A DNA stretch of 11,568 nucleotides from Elusimicrobiota bacterium (GCA_016194625.1 JACQBB010000056.1:1-11568); one strand, 5' to 3'; counted from the stretch's first letter, positions 1-6,222 are shown. Notes: a model not told the origin generated them from the sequence alone. A program made the numbers and translations.

Positions 1-119
1 GCTGGGTCAAGGTCATGAAGGAGTCCATCCGCTCCGTCGCCTCCGTCTACGGCGCGTCGCGCATGGTCAAGGACTACTGCGACAAGCTGTACGCCCCGAA
101 CGCCGTCGTCGCGCGCTGA
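1..119 (+). CDS. glgP: Alpha-glucan (glycogen/maltodextrin) phosphorylase, C-terminal end (partial)
   Basis: Only the last 38 codons are in the window; the reading frame begins at base 3 and stops with TGA at 117-119. The peptide starts WVKVMKESIRS, continues through GASRMVKDYCDKLYAP and ends NAVVAR. This W-x3-MK-x-SI ... RMV-x-(D/E)Y-x4-Y-x-P pattern is the usual C-terminus of GT35 alpha-glucan phosphorylases, which release glucose-1-phosphate from alpha-1,4-glucans in the cytoplasm using pyridoxal phosphate. The catalytic and PLP-binding regions lie outside the window, so the call rests on this tail alone. A strong terminator follows 22 bases after the stop, so this is the end of its transcription unit. 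It converges on the minus-strand cassette array to the right. Confidence 0.75.
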   Translation, partial: WVKVMKESIRSVASVYGASRMVKDYCDKLYAPNAVVAR

Positions 120-132
120 CGACGACCGCCGG

Positions 133-176
133 AAAAAGAACGCCCCCGCGGGAGATTCCCGCGGGGGCTTCTCTTT
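133..176 (+). terminator. Intrinsic, possibly bidirectional terminator after glgP
   Basis: Positions 142-152 (GCCCCCGCGGG) pair perfectly with 158-168 (CCCGCGGGGGC) around a 5-nt loop. An additional A-T pair (153/157) can extend the stem to 12 bp. The 3' side continues TTCTCTTT and the 5' side carries GAAAAAGAA, so a T-rich tail follows the hairpin on either strand. It sits 22 nt past the phosphorylase stop and would also stop minus-strand transcription leaving the cassette array. Confidence 0.85.
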
Positions 177-200
177 GTCCGGAATCCTGACGAAAAAGGT

Positions 201-241
201 CGACTGACGCTGGCGTCAGTCGGCGTGTCGTTTGCGACACG
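201..241. repeat. Two adjacent perfect hairpins at the left border of the cassette array
   Basis: Hairpin one: CGACTGACGC (201-210), a 2-nt loop, GCGTCAGTCG (213-222), a 10-bp perfect stem. Hairpin two: CGTGTCG (224-230), TTTG loop, CGACACG (235-241), a 7-bp perfect stem. They lie between the glgP terminator and the last attC site of the array. Neither has a T tract, so they are not obvious terminators. Their role is unknown; a border structure or a degraded recombination site are possibilities. Confidence 0.6.
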
Positions 242-249
242 ACAGGTTG

Positions 250-325
250 GGATAACGATGGGGTGAGCGGCGGCGGCTACCAACATTTCAGCACCGGCCG
301 CCGTCCGCTCTGCCCGATGTTATGC
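250..325 (-). other. attC recombination site of cassette C (3'-most in array order)
   Basis: The outer cores are GGATAAC (250-256) and GTTATGC (319-325); both deviate slightly from RYYYAAC/GTTRRRY. The inner arms pair: GAGCGG-CGGCGGC near 264-277 matches GCCGCCG-T-CCGCTC on the other side, leaving an unpaired T, the kind of extrahelical base attC sites use for strand choice. The loop at about 279-292 is non-palindromic. Length is 76 bp. The cores are weaker than those of the other two sites. Confidence 0.65.
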
Positions 326-437
326 GCTTCGCTTGCGTTGACGCCAGTATTCGATTCCGGTTCATCCTTTGTTGTCTAACCGTTGCTGTTTGTGAGCCGT
401 TCGACGCCGCTGCCCAGTCCATGAAGCGCCGAAATCG

Positions 438-686
438 TCAATGCTTCATTTGTAGATACGCATTGATCACGAATGAAACGAAAATCCCGAGTACTGCCAG
501 CCGTGCTTTGATCCAGTACTCCCATCCAGTCTCAGTAAAATTCTCGCGCCCCGCAAACAGCTTCGACCAAAGAACAATCCGCCAGAACCTTCCCGTGCCT
601 GGTTTTGACAGGTTCGCCATTGCTCGCGACCAGCAGTAGAGCGAGGTTGGAAGAAGAACGGCAAGAGCCACTTCAAAAATCCTCAT
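438..686 (-). CDS. Cassette C protein: small two-TM membrane protein of unknown function
   Basis: An 82-residue protein that I do not recognise. It has a hydrophobic stretch at about residues 3-19 (FEVALAVLLPTSLYCW), a polar, basic and aromatic middle, and a second hydrophobic helix at about 61-80 (ARLAVLGIFVSFVINAYL), suggesting two membrane passes. The ATG at 686-684 lies 15 nt inside the recombination core (GTTATGC, 708-702 on the minus strand). A GGGGAC ribosome-binding-like stretch precedes the ATG. About 112 nt of apparently non-coding DNA separate the stop from the attC at 325. Base composition is AT-rich compared with the host genes. A plus-strand open frame over the same DNA is less convincing because it ignores cassette orientation and has no clear ribosome binding site. 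Confidence 0.55.
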   Translation of the reverse strand: MRIFEVALAVLLPTSLYCWSRAMANLSKPGTGRFWRIVLWSKLFAGRENFTETGWEYWIKARLAVLGIFVSFVINAYLQMKH

Positions 687-701
687 TCGTCCCCAAAATG
701 C

Positions 702-782
702 GCATAACGCAGTGGGTCTGCCACCGCGGCTATATGAGTCCAGCCAAACGAGGCCGCGGTCGGTAGAATCAGATGGTTAGGC
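702..782 (-). other. attC recombination site of cassette B
   Basis: The cores are GCATAAC (702-708) and GTTAGGC (776-782), extended by GC pairs outside. The inner arms ending CCGCGGC (724-730) and starting GCCGCGG (753-759) pair and continue outward as TCTGCC-ACC against GGT-C-GGTAGA with an unpaired base. The terminal loop (731-752) contains GTCCAGCCAAACGAG, close to the matching segment of the 1281-1361 site. Length is 81 bp, identical to that site, so the two belong to one related attC set. Confidence 0.8.
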
Positions 783-799
783 GCCACGAGTGCTAATCC

Positions 800-1273
800 T
801 CATCCTTGGTTGAAGTTATAGAGGTACCAGTTATCATTGGCTGGTTTAAATACATACGGTCCTGTCTTCAACTGAAGAGTTTTTGACGACCATGCATATC
901 CAACTTCCCATCCATGTCCTGCAAATCCGCCCTCTTCCGCTACAAGAATGACAGTATCCGAATTTAACCGATGCATGCCACGTTCGATTCGGAGGGACTG
1001 CATGATTGATCGGTACTCACGTATCCGGTCTTCCGAGAGAGGTGTGTAGAAGATCCAGGCGCCCTCCTTCGGGACATGAACCTTTTCAATCCTATCGGCT
1101 TGGATCATCTTTATGAGGCGTTCGAAGTCCTTCTTGTGCGCAGCAAGATTTGAACGGAGCTTTGCCTCATAATCCGGCGAACTAACATCTATGCCGTGCT
1201 TTAGTGGGCGCGATGCAAGAATGGCGATGCCCGCAACGAACACGACTATCATTAATATCGCCGTTTTTTTCAT
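800..1273 (-). CDS. Cassette B protein: membrane-anchored or exported protein of unknown function
   Basis: A 157-residue protein with no family I recognise. It opens MKKTAILMIVVFVAGIAILA, a typical basic n-region plus hydrophobic helix, so it is either an exported protein or anchored by its N-terminus. No lipobox Cys follows the helix. The rest (about 23-157) is soluble and mixed charged/aromatic, with a WEVGYAW segment and an aromatic C-terminus (NWYLYNFNQG), suggesting a small extracytoplasmic domain. The ATG at 1273-1271 is 7 nt inside the recombination core (GTTAGGC, 1287-1281 on the minus strand). The stop lies 17 nt from the attC at 702-782. Codon use is AT-richer than in the host operons. 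Confidence 0.7.
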   Translation of the reverse strand: MKKTAILMIVVFVAGIAILASRPLKHGIDVSSPDYEAKLRSNLAAHKKDFERLIKMIQADRIEKVHVPKEGAWIFYTPLSEDRIREYRSIMQSLRIERGMHRLNSDTVILVAEEGGFAGHGWEVGYAWSSKTLQLKTGPYVFKPANDNWYLYNFNQG

Positions 1274-1280
1274 ATTGTGC

Positions 1281-1361
1281 GCCTAACGCAGAGGCTGTGC
1301 GGCGGCGGCTTTAACTGTCCAACTAAACGAGGCCGCCGGCCGCACAAGCCGATGGTTAGGC
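1281..1361 (-). other. attC recombination site of cassette A (canonical)
   Basis: The cores are perfect and mutually complementary: GCCTAAC (1281-1287) and GTTAGGC (1355-1361). Between them, GGCTGTGCGGCGGCGGC (1293-1309) pairs with GCCGCCGGCCGCACAAGCC (1332-1350) with two unpaired bases on the second arm. The terminal loop at about 1310-1331 shares the ACGAG end with the 702-782 site. Length is 81 bp, within the normal attC range. This is the clearest of the three sites. Confidence 0.88.
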
Positions 1362-1362
1362 A

Positions 1363-1698
1363 TTACATCCTTTCGGTGCTTCCTGAAATTCGATTTCCGA
1401 TCCATAGTGAGAAAAATGCCGTACCCCAAGCTCCCATGAGTGCTCCAAAGTCCTTTATTCCCAAAAATGAAGCGATATACGGCGGTGCTCCGAGTGCAAG
1501 TCCGAACGGAAGAATGATCAGCGGAAGATAAACGAGTCCTACCGCAAGCTGATACAGCACGAAAGCTCCACGGCCTTCCGGCTTTAGTCGTTCAAGCTGT
1601 GGTCCTGCTTTGTCCATCAATCTTGGTCCAAATCCGTACCACATGCCGGCTCCAAGACCGAGTGCTGATGAAAGTACGATGAGTGCAAAAATGTTCAT
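1363..1698 (-). CDS. Cassette A protein: small multi-pass membrane protein of unknown function
   Basis: A 111-residue hydrophobic protein that I do not recognise. Three likely membrane helices are visible: residues about 3-22 (IFALIVLSSALGLGAGMWYG), about 46-72 (FVLYQLAVGLVYLPLIILPF and following) and about 84-101 (GALMGAWGTAFFSLWIG). A charged loop (RLMDKAGPQLERLKPEGRG) lies between the first two. The ATG at 1698-1696 sits only 4 nt inside the recombination core GTTAGGC (1709-1703 on the minus strand). The TAA at 1365-1363 is one nucleotide from the attC core, so the cassette is almost entirely gene plus site. It is the first cassette in array order and would be closest to any lost attI/promoter end. 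Confidence 0.65.
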   Translation of the reverse strand: MNIFALIVLSSALGLGAGMWYGFGPRLMDKAGPQLERLKPEGRGAFVLYQLAVGLVYLPLIILPFGLALGAPPYIASFLGIKDFGALMGAWGTAFFSLWIGNRISGSTERM

Positions 1699-1702
1699 AG
1701 AT

Positions 1703-1709
1703 GCCTAAC
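1703..1709 (-). other. Upstream cassette-array boundary (single recombination core)
   Basis: GCCTAAC on the plus strand, GTTAGGC on the minus strand, immediately upstream of cassette A. No matching inverted-repeat partner core is found in the next 130 bases, so it is not a complete attC. Its position and the preceding A-rich AAACCCAA on the minus strand are what a simple attI-cassette junction looks like, but no integrase gene follows. It could be a remnant of attI or of a degraded attC. Confidence 0.55.
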
Positions 1710-1835
1710 TTGGGTTTAGACTGGTCTGTATAACACGACTACCGATAATGCCTGATTCCCGAATTGTAGAGGGAAAATCGATCGCTCGCCAGACTATCGG
1801 CGATCGTTCCGCCGGCAAACGCTGCGGGGCGGGGC

Positions 1836-1889
1836 GGTATATCACCGATATGCCGGCGCGATGGGGCCGGCGACTATCACCGGTGATAT
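1836..1889. repeat. Nested palindromes between the array and the antitoxin remnant
   Basis: Within the 1710-1898 non-coding stretch there are two related palindromes sharing TATCACCG. One is an imperfect 19-bp site at 1836-1854 (ATATC-ACC-GATAT core with GG/CC ends and one G-T mismatch); the other is a perfect 14-bp palindrome TATCACCGGTGATA at 1875-1888. ATATCACC (1839-1846) also pairs with GGTGATAT (1882-1889), and two GCCGGC copies (1852-1857, 1866-1871) lie inside, so a long cruciform is possible. They could be repressor operators, for example of the lost toxin-antitoxin system, but nothing else shows that. Confidence 0.5.
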
Positions 1890-1898
1890 GGATTATCG

Positions 1899-2043
1899 TT
1901 AGCGCTTCTCGATGAGGCGGCCGGTCAGGTACTTGTGCAGGACGCTGGCCATCAAGGTCTGGTAGGGGATGCCTTCTTCCAGGGCGCGGGCTTGCATCGC
2001 CTCGATGTCGGCGTAGGGGAGGCGGGGGTTTTGTTCCCTGCGG
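1899..2043 (-). pseudogene. CopG/RHH-type antitoxin, 3' fragment
   Basis: The minus-strand frame ending TAA at 1901-1899 encodes ...NPRLPYADIEAMQARA followed by LEEGIPYQTLMASVLHKYLT and GRLIEKR. The EGIPYQTL-x-ASVLHKY-x-(S/T)GRL ending is characteristic of CopG-like ribbon-helix-helix antitoxins of type II toxin-antitoxin systems (the COG3514/COG5304-like group). NPRLPYADIEAMQ matches the family's usual start of the RHH fold (NIRLS-like strand, then helix A). Upstream, the frame leaves the family pattern at about 2040, runs into the neighbouring gene's stop and closes at 2064-2066. The N-terminal part, a start codon with ribosome binding site, and any toxin gene are missing. The only in-frame ATG (1997-1995) would give 32 residues. 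It is most likely a decayed 3' remnant. Confidence 0.7.
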
Positions 2044-3570
2044 TCAGCCGCGGAAGTGGAGCTTCAGGGCGAGCAGGCGGAAGGCGGCGCGGTAGAAGAC
2101 GCCGACGGGGACGGTCATGCCGGGCTTCTTCAGCGCGAGGCCGTCGCGCGTGGAGTCGGCGACGGCCTCGGTCATGAAGGCTTGGGCGCGGGTCCAGCCG
2201 AGGAGGCCGAACATGTGCGCGAGGTCGTGGGCGGCGTGCGCCGTCGCCGAGTAGGCCATGTGGAGGCCGACGAGGATCAGGGCCAAGGCGGGGGCCGCGG
2301 CGGCGGCGAGAGCCCAGCCGTGAAGGCCGAGCAGGGCCCAGCCGCCGAGGGCGGCGGCCGACGCGCCGACGGAGACTTCGGCGGCGCCGCCGGCGGCGTC
2401 GATGGCGAGCTGGCGCGGCGTGGTCGCGGTCGGCGTGGTGATGAAGCCGGCGCCGTGGGCGGTGACGCGCTTCTCCATCAGCGGCGAACCGACGAGCCAG
2501 GCGACGGCCTGATGGCCGGTCTCGTGCACCCAGGTGTCGGCGAACTGGTAGGCGACCCGCCATTTCCGCGGAAGGTCCCGGTTCAGGCGGAACAGCGCGC
2601 GCGGCATCCCGTCCAGCCACATCCGCGTGGCGGCCTGCATGCGCAGGTGGCCGTCGGTGCGCGGATGCTTGGCGACGGCCTGGAGGACTTCCCAGCGCAG
2701 TTCGGCGGCGCGAGCGGCCTCGGGGCCGCCGGCGCGGACCAGCTCGTCGAAGGAGGCGACGAGGGAGTCGAGCATGTAGCGCGGCTCGGAGGCGGGGTTC
2801 TCCTTCATCGCCTCGGCGAAATCGAAGGGCCGCCACTCGCCGGAGAGCAGGACGTCGCGGACCTCCAGCACCGTCGAGCCCTCGCCGAGCCGGGGGAGGA
2901 CGGTCCCGCGCTTCAGTCCCAGCGCGCGCGCGCGGCCCGGGGCGACGATGAGGACGGAGCGCGCCGCGCCGCCGACGAGGCGGTCGCCGCCGCGGTCCTT
3001 CTGCAGGCGGGTCAGGCGGCCGTCGTGCGAGAAGAAGGCCCAATCGCCGGACCTGACGAGCAGGCTGCCGGCGCGCAGTCCGAACGAGGCTTCGGAGGGG
3101 CCGAGGTCGATGAGGATGCCGTCGGGGCCGGAGCCGGGGACGGTGACGCGTCCGCGCTCGTCCATCATGCCGCGCGAGACCGTGATCGCCTTCCCGTTGG
3201 GCATCCGCAGCTCGACGAGCTCCTTCTCGGGCTTGGCGGGCGCGGGAGCGGCGGGGACTTGGGGGGCGGCGGCCGGGCCGTCGGACGGCGCCGGGAGAGC
3301 GGCGGCGGCGCGGAGGGCCGGAGCGGCGGGAACGGCGGCGCGGAGAGGAGCGGCGGAGGGGGCCGACGGGACGGCGAGAGACGGGGAGGCGGCGGCGAGG
3401 GAGACCGGCAAGGACGGAGACAGAGACGGTCCGAGGCCGACCGCCGGGACGCCGGCGAACGGAGCCGGAAGGCGCGCCTGCGGCGCGATCGGCTCGACGC
3501 GGACGACGGGGGCGGCCCAGGCGGGAACGGATGCGCAGGCGAGGGCCAATAACAAACGGACGAGGTTCAT
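2044..3570 (-). CDS. Secreted/membrane-anchored putative zinc metallopeptidase (HETGH, M41-like)
   Basis: A 508-residue protein. Residues 1-19 form a signal peptide (MNLVRLLLALACASVPAWA). Residues about 20-115 are a low-complexity Ala/Pro/Ser segment. A region at about 116-345 contains beta-rich and helical parts without a family I recognise. HETGH at 349-353 is an HExxH zinc motif in the FtsH-like HE(A/T)GHxxVAWL context; GGAAE at 394-398 resembles M41 GGRAAEE, and Asp449 (AHDLAHMF) is where M41 peptidases place the third ligand. One or two hydrophobic segments lie at about 406-436. No AAA+ ATPase domain is present, so this is not FtsH. Peptidase activity and extracytoplasmic location are inferred. 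AGGAAG lies 2 nt upstream of the ATG, supporting this start. It is transcribed divergently from pcrA. A longer open frame on the opposite strand is a GC-driven shadow. Confidence 0.75.
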   Translation of the reverse strand: MNLVRLLLALACASVPAWAAPVVRVEPIAPQARLPAPFAGVPAVGLGPSLSPSLPVSLAAASPSLAVPSAPSAAPLRAAVPAAPALRAAAALPAPSDGPAAAPQVPAAPAPAKPEKELVELRMPNGKAITVSRGMMDERGRVTVPGSGPDGILIDLGPSEASFGLRAGSLLVRSGDWAFFSHDGRLTRLQKDRGGDRLVGGAARSVLIVAPGRARALGLKRGTVLPRLGEGSTVLEVRDVLLSGEWRPFDFAEAMKENPASEPRYMLDSLVASFDELVRAGGPEAARAAELRWEVLQAVAKHPRTDGHLRMQAATRMWLDGMPRALFRLNRDLPRKWRVAYQFADTWVHETGHQAVAWLVGSPLMEKRVTAHGAGFITTPTATTPRQLAIDAAGGAAEVSVGASAAALGGWALLGLHGWALAAAAAPALALILVGLHMAYSATAHAAHDLAHMFGLLGWTRAQAFMTEAVADSTRDGLALKKPGMTVPVGVFYRAAFRLLALKLHFRG

Positions 3571-3670
3571 CGCTTCCTATGATAGCCGCGGCCCGCGGCC
3601 TTGGGGAGGGTCGGAGGTCCCGGCGCGTTGGGCCCCCGGCCTAGGCCTCGACGGAGCGCCCCGCGACGGC

Positions 3671-3706
3671 TATTATTGGTAAAATGTCCCGTCGCCGCCC
3701 CGACGG
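3671..3706 (+). promoter_or_regulatory. Putative extended -10 promoter and leader hairpin of the pcrA-gat operon
   Basis: An AT-rich pocket in otherwise very GC-rich intergenic DNA holds TTGGTAAAAT: a TGn extension (3677-3679) followed by TAAAAT (3680-3685), five of six matches to TATAAT. No -35 hexamer is evident, as allowed for extended -10 promoters. Transcription would start near 3692, giving a leader of about 27 nt. CCGTCG (3689-3694) and CGACGG (3701-3706) form a 6-bp stem just upstream of the pcrA start, which has no clear Shine-Dalgarno sequence. Confidence 0.4.
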
Positions 3707-3718
3707 CGAACATCACCT

Positions 3719-5938
3719 ATGCCCGTCGACCTCGATAAGCTGAATCCCGAGCAGAAAGCGGGGGCCACCCATCTGGAAGGCCCCCTGCTCGTGCTCGCCG
3801 GCGCGGGCACCGGAAAGACGCGCGTCATCACCTACCGCGTCGCGCGCCTCATCGAGACCGGCGTGGCGCCGGAGAAGATCTTGGCGGTGACCTTCACCAA
3901 CAAGGCCGCCGGCGAGATGCGCAAGCGCATCGAGGAGCTGGCGCCCGGGCACGGGGCCAAGGTGTGGGTGTTCACCTTCCACGCGTTCGGCGCGCGCTTC
4001 CTGCGCGAGAACCACCAGAAGCTCGGCCTGCCGCGCTTCTTCACCATCTACGACCAGTCCGACCAGAAGAAGCTCGTCGTCGAGGCGATGAAGGAATTGG
4101 GCCTGGACGACCAGAAGAGCAAGGCCGGGCTCTATGTCAGCCTGATCTCGCGCGCGAAGGACGACCTGCTCGACGCGGGCTCGTACGAGATCCACGCGAT
4201 GACGAGCATCGACCAGTCGCGGCAGACCGCGGCCAAGATCTATCGCATCTACCAGCGCAAGCTGGACCAGGCCGGGGCCCTGGACTTCGGCGACCTGCTG
4301 CTGAAGACCTGCCAGCTCCTGCGCGACGACGCGGAGCTGAGGGAGAGGTGGCAGAACGCCTTCTCTCACATGTTGGTGGACGAGTATCAGGACACCAACC
4401 ACACCCAGTACATCCTGACCAAGACGCTCGCCGCCAAGCACAAGAACGTGTGCGTCGTCGGCGACGACGACCAGTCGATCTACAGCTGGCGCGGCGCCAA
4501 CATCCGCAACATTTTAGAGTTCGAGCGCGACTTCCCGAACACCAAGGTCGTGACGCTCGAGCGCAACTACCGCTCGACCGGCCGCATCCTGGACGCCGCC
4601 GGACTGGTCATCCATCACAACAAGACCCGCAAGCCCAAGAAGCTGTGGACCGAGGCCGAGCAGGGCGACGAGATCCGCGTGCAGGAGCTCCCCAACGAGG
4701 GCGAGGAGGCGACCTGGATCGTGCGCCGCATCCAGGACGAGGTCTCCGGCGGCCGCTCGCTGAAGGAGATCGCCTGCTTCTACCGGACCAACGCCCAGTC
4801 GCGCAGCTTCGAGGAGGCCATGCGCCGCGCGCGCATGCCCTACAAGATCGTCGGCGCGGTCCGCTTCTACGAGCGCAAGGAGATCAAGGACGCGCTGGCC
4901 TACGCCCGCGTCGTGGTCAACCGCGGCGACTCCGTCTCGCTCGGCCGCATCCTGAACTGCCCGCCGCGCGGCCTGGGCGCCAAGTCGTTGGAGGTCGTCG
5001 AGGCGTACGCCGCCCAGCACGGACTGACTTTGTGGGACGCGTTCTGGGCGCACGGACAGATCGAGGGCCTGACCCCGAAGGCGCACAACGCCATCGAGGA
5101 GCTGACCAAGACCTTCGTCAAGCTCACCGAGACCTGCGCGACCATGCCCGCGGGCGGCGCGATGGCGCTCATATTGGAAGTGACCGGCTACTGGACCTGG
5201 ATCGAGTCCGAGGTGGACACCGACCCCGAGGCCGCCGGCCGCCTGGCCAACCTGCAGGAGCTGCTCAACGCCGTGAAGGAGTACGACGAGCGCCAGAAGA
5301 TGGACGGCAAGCCGTCGGAGCTCGGCCGGTATCTCGAAGACATCACTTTGCAGACGGACCTGGACAACTACGACGCCGACGCGCCCGCGGTCACGCTGAT
5401 GACCATCCACCTGGCCAAGGGCCTGGAGTATCCGGTGGTCTTCCTGACCGGGCTGGAGGAAGGCCTGTTCCCCATCGGCGGCGGCAACGCGACGCCCGAG
5501 GACCTGGAGGAGGAGCGCCGGCTGTGCTACGTCGGCATCACCCGCGCGCGCGAGCGCCTGTACATGACCTACGCCGCCACGCGCCGCCTGTTCGGCCAGG
5601 TGTACGCCAATCTCCCGTCCCGCTTCATCCTGGAGGCCAAGCTGTTCGGCCAGGCCGCGCGCGAGTCGCGCCCGTCCACCGCGCGCTTCGCCCCGACCGG
5701 CCCCGCGCCGGCGCCGGCGTTCGGCGCGCCGGCCAACGGCGGCCTGGCGTCGGTCCCGTCGGTGCGCGCGTCGGTCAAGGGCTTCAAGCTGGGCCAGCGC
5801 GTGAAGCACCCGACCTTCGGCCGGGGCGTGGTGGCCGACGTGTCCGGGACCGGGGAGACGATGAAGGTGACGGTCCGCTTCGACGACGGCCGCGTGGCCA
5901 AGCTGCTGACGCGCTACGCGCCCCTGGAGCCCGCATGA
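3719..5938 (+). CDS. pcrA: ATP-dependent 3'-5' DNA helicase, UvrD/PcrA family
   Basis: A 739-residue superfamily 1A helicase, complete and of normal length for PcrA/UvrD. The motifs appear in order: Q motif NPEQ (9-12); Walker A AGAGTGKT with Lys33; Ia [10 protein letters not shown] (58-67); II DEYQD (221-225); [16 protein letters not shown] (247-259); IV ERNYRST (281-287); [10 protein letters not shown] (562-570); [12 protein letters not shown] (605-614). The C-terminus (about 691-736, [10 protein letters not shown]... LLTRYAPLE) is the Tudor-like PcrA/UvrD tail that contacts RNA polymerase in characterised homologues, joined by a Pro/Ala linker. It unwinds DNA in excision repair and in removing proteins or RNA polymerase from DNA, in the cytoplasm. 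The start at [12 protein letters not shown] fits the family. Its stop overlaps the gatC start by ATGA, so the two are translationally coupled. PcrA and UvrD cannot be told apart here. Confidence 0.95.
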   Translation: MPVDLDKLNPEQKAGATHLEGPLLVLAGAGTGKTRVITYRVARLIETGVAPEKILAVTFTNKAAGEMRKRIEELAPGHGAKVWVFTFHAFGARFLRENHQKLGLPRFFTIYDQSDQKKLVVEAMKELGLDDQKSKAGLYVSLISRAKDDLLDAGSYEIHAMTSIDQSRQTAAKIYRIYQRKLDQAGALDFGDLLLKTCQLLRDDAELRERWQNAFSHMLVDEYQDTNHTQYILTKTLAAKHKNVCVVGDDDQSIYSWRGANIRNILEFERDFPNTKVVTLERNYRSTGRILDAAGLVIHHNKTRKPKKLWTEAEQGDEIRVQELPNEGEEATWIVRRIQDEVSGGRSLKEIACFYRTNAQSRSFEEAMRRARMPYKIVGAVRFYERKEIKDALAYARVVVNRGDSVSLGRILNCPPRGLGAKSLEVVEAYAAQHGLTLWDAFWAHGQIEGLTPKAHNAIEELTKTFVKLTETCATMPAGGAMALILEVTGYWTWIESEVDTDPEAAGRLANLQELLNAVKEYDERQKMDGKPSELGRYLEDITLQTDLDNYDADAPAVTLMTIHLAKGLEYPVVFLTGLEEGLFPIGGGNATPEDLEEERRLCYVGITRARERLYMTYAATRRLFGQVYANLPSRFILEAKLFGQAARESRPSTARFAPTGPAPAPAFGAPANGGLASVPSVRASVKGFKLGQRVKHPTFGRGVVADVSGTGETMKVTVRFDDGRVAKLLTRYAPLEPA

Positions 5939-6222
5939 GCATCTCCGACGACGAGGTCCGCAAGATCGCCAAGCTCGCGCGCCTGCGGCTGGCCGACGAC
6001 GAGGTTGCGCGCTACCGCGGCCAGCTGACCAAGATCCTGGACGCGATGACCGAGCTGGGCGCGCTCGACACCAAGGACGTCCCGCCGACGACCTCCGTTC
6101 TCGGCGTGTCCGACGTGACGCGCCCCGACGCGCCGGAGACGTTCGCCGGGCGCGAGCGCCTCCTCGACAACGCGCCGGACCGCGAGGGCCCCTACTTCAA
6201 GGTCCGCAAGGTCATCGCGTGA
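5935..6222 (+). CDS. gatC: Asp-tRNA(Asn)/Glu-tRNA(Gln) amidotransferase subunit C
   Basis: A 95-residue protein, the normal GatC length. It begins [19 protein letters not shown], the standard GatC opening (hydrophobic helix with I-x-K-L-A-R-L-x-L). It then has [19 protein letters not shown], a [11 protein letters not shown] segment matching the family's D-T-x-x-V-x-P-x-x-x-V, and ends [10 protein letters not shown], the usual PFFKVPKVI-type end. GatC acts as a belt clamping GatA to GatB in the GatCAB complex, which amidates misacylated Glu-tRNA(Gln) and/or Asp-tRNA(Asn). The ATG overlaps the pcrA stop (ATGA), and its TGA overlaps the next gene's GTG (GTGA), so the three genes are coupled. A longer frame running through it from inside pcrA is a shadow with gatC at its end. 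Confidence 0.93.
   Translation: MSISDDEVRKIAKLARLRLADDEVARYRGQLTKILDAMTELGALDTKDVPPTTSVLGVSDVTRPDAPETFAGRERLLDNAPDREGPYFKVRKVIA

Larger units (their letters stand above)
250..1709 (-). mobile_element. Integron-type gene cassette array without integrase (CALIN-like), three cassettes
   Basis: Three minus-strand genes alternate with three imperfect inverted repeats of 76-81 bp whose ends are RYYYAAC / GTTRRRY-like core sites: 250-325, 702-782 and 1281-1361. A fourth single core (GCCTAAC at 1703-1709) marks the upstream edge. Using the G|TT crossover rule, the cassettes span about 1287-1708, 708-1286 and 256-707. In each the gene starts just inside the upstream core and the attC follows the gene, as integron cassettes are built. 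Sampled rows are 40-52% GC against about 75% in pcrA, which supports foreign origin. No integrase gene and no complete attI can be seen, so I call it a CALIN. Mobility would need an integrase supplied from elsewhere. Confidence 0.8.

Noticed and set aside
322..639. Plus-strand 105-codon ORF in cassette C with a signal-like N-terminus
   Set aside because: It overlaps the minus-strand gene, runs against cassette polarity, starts inside the attC core (GTTATGC) and lacks a clear ribosome binding site.
1710..1770. A Pc-type promoter driving the cassettes from the minus strand (TATACA near 1730)
   Set aside because: The -10 match is only four of six and no acceptable -35 was found at 16-18 nt spacing.
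1703..1840. A fourth complete attC at the right end of the array
   Set aside because: Only one core (GCCTAAC) is present; no GTTRRRY partner or pairing arms occur within the normal attC length.
2056..3552. Plus-strand 498-codon ORF and minus-strand 363-codon ORF over the peptidase gene
   Set aside because: Their compositions (runs of G/E/A or R/P) are typical of GC-rich shadow frames. The 508-codon minus frame has a signal peptide, a ribosome binding site and a peptidase motif.
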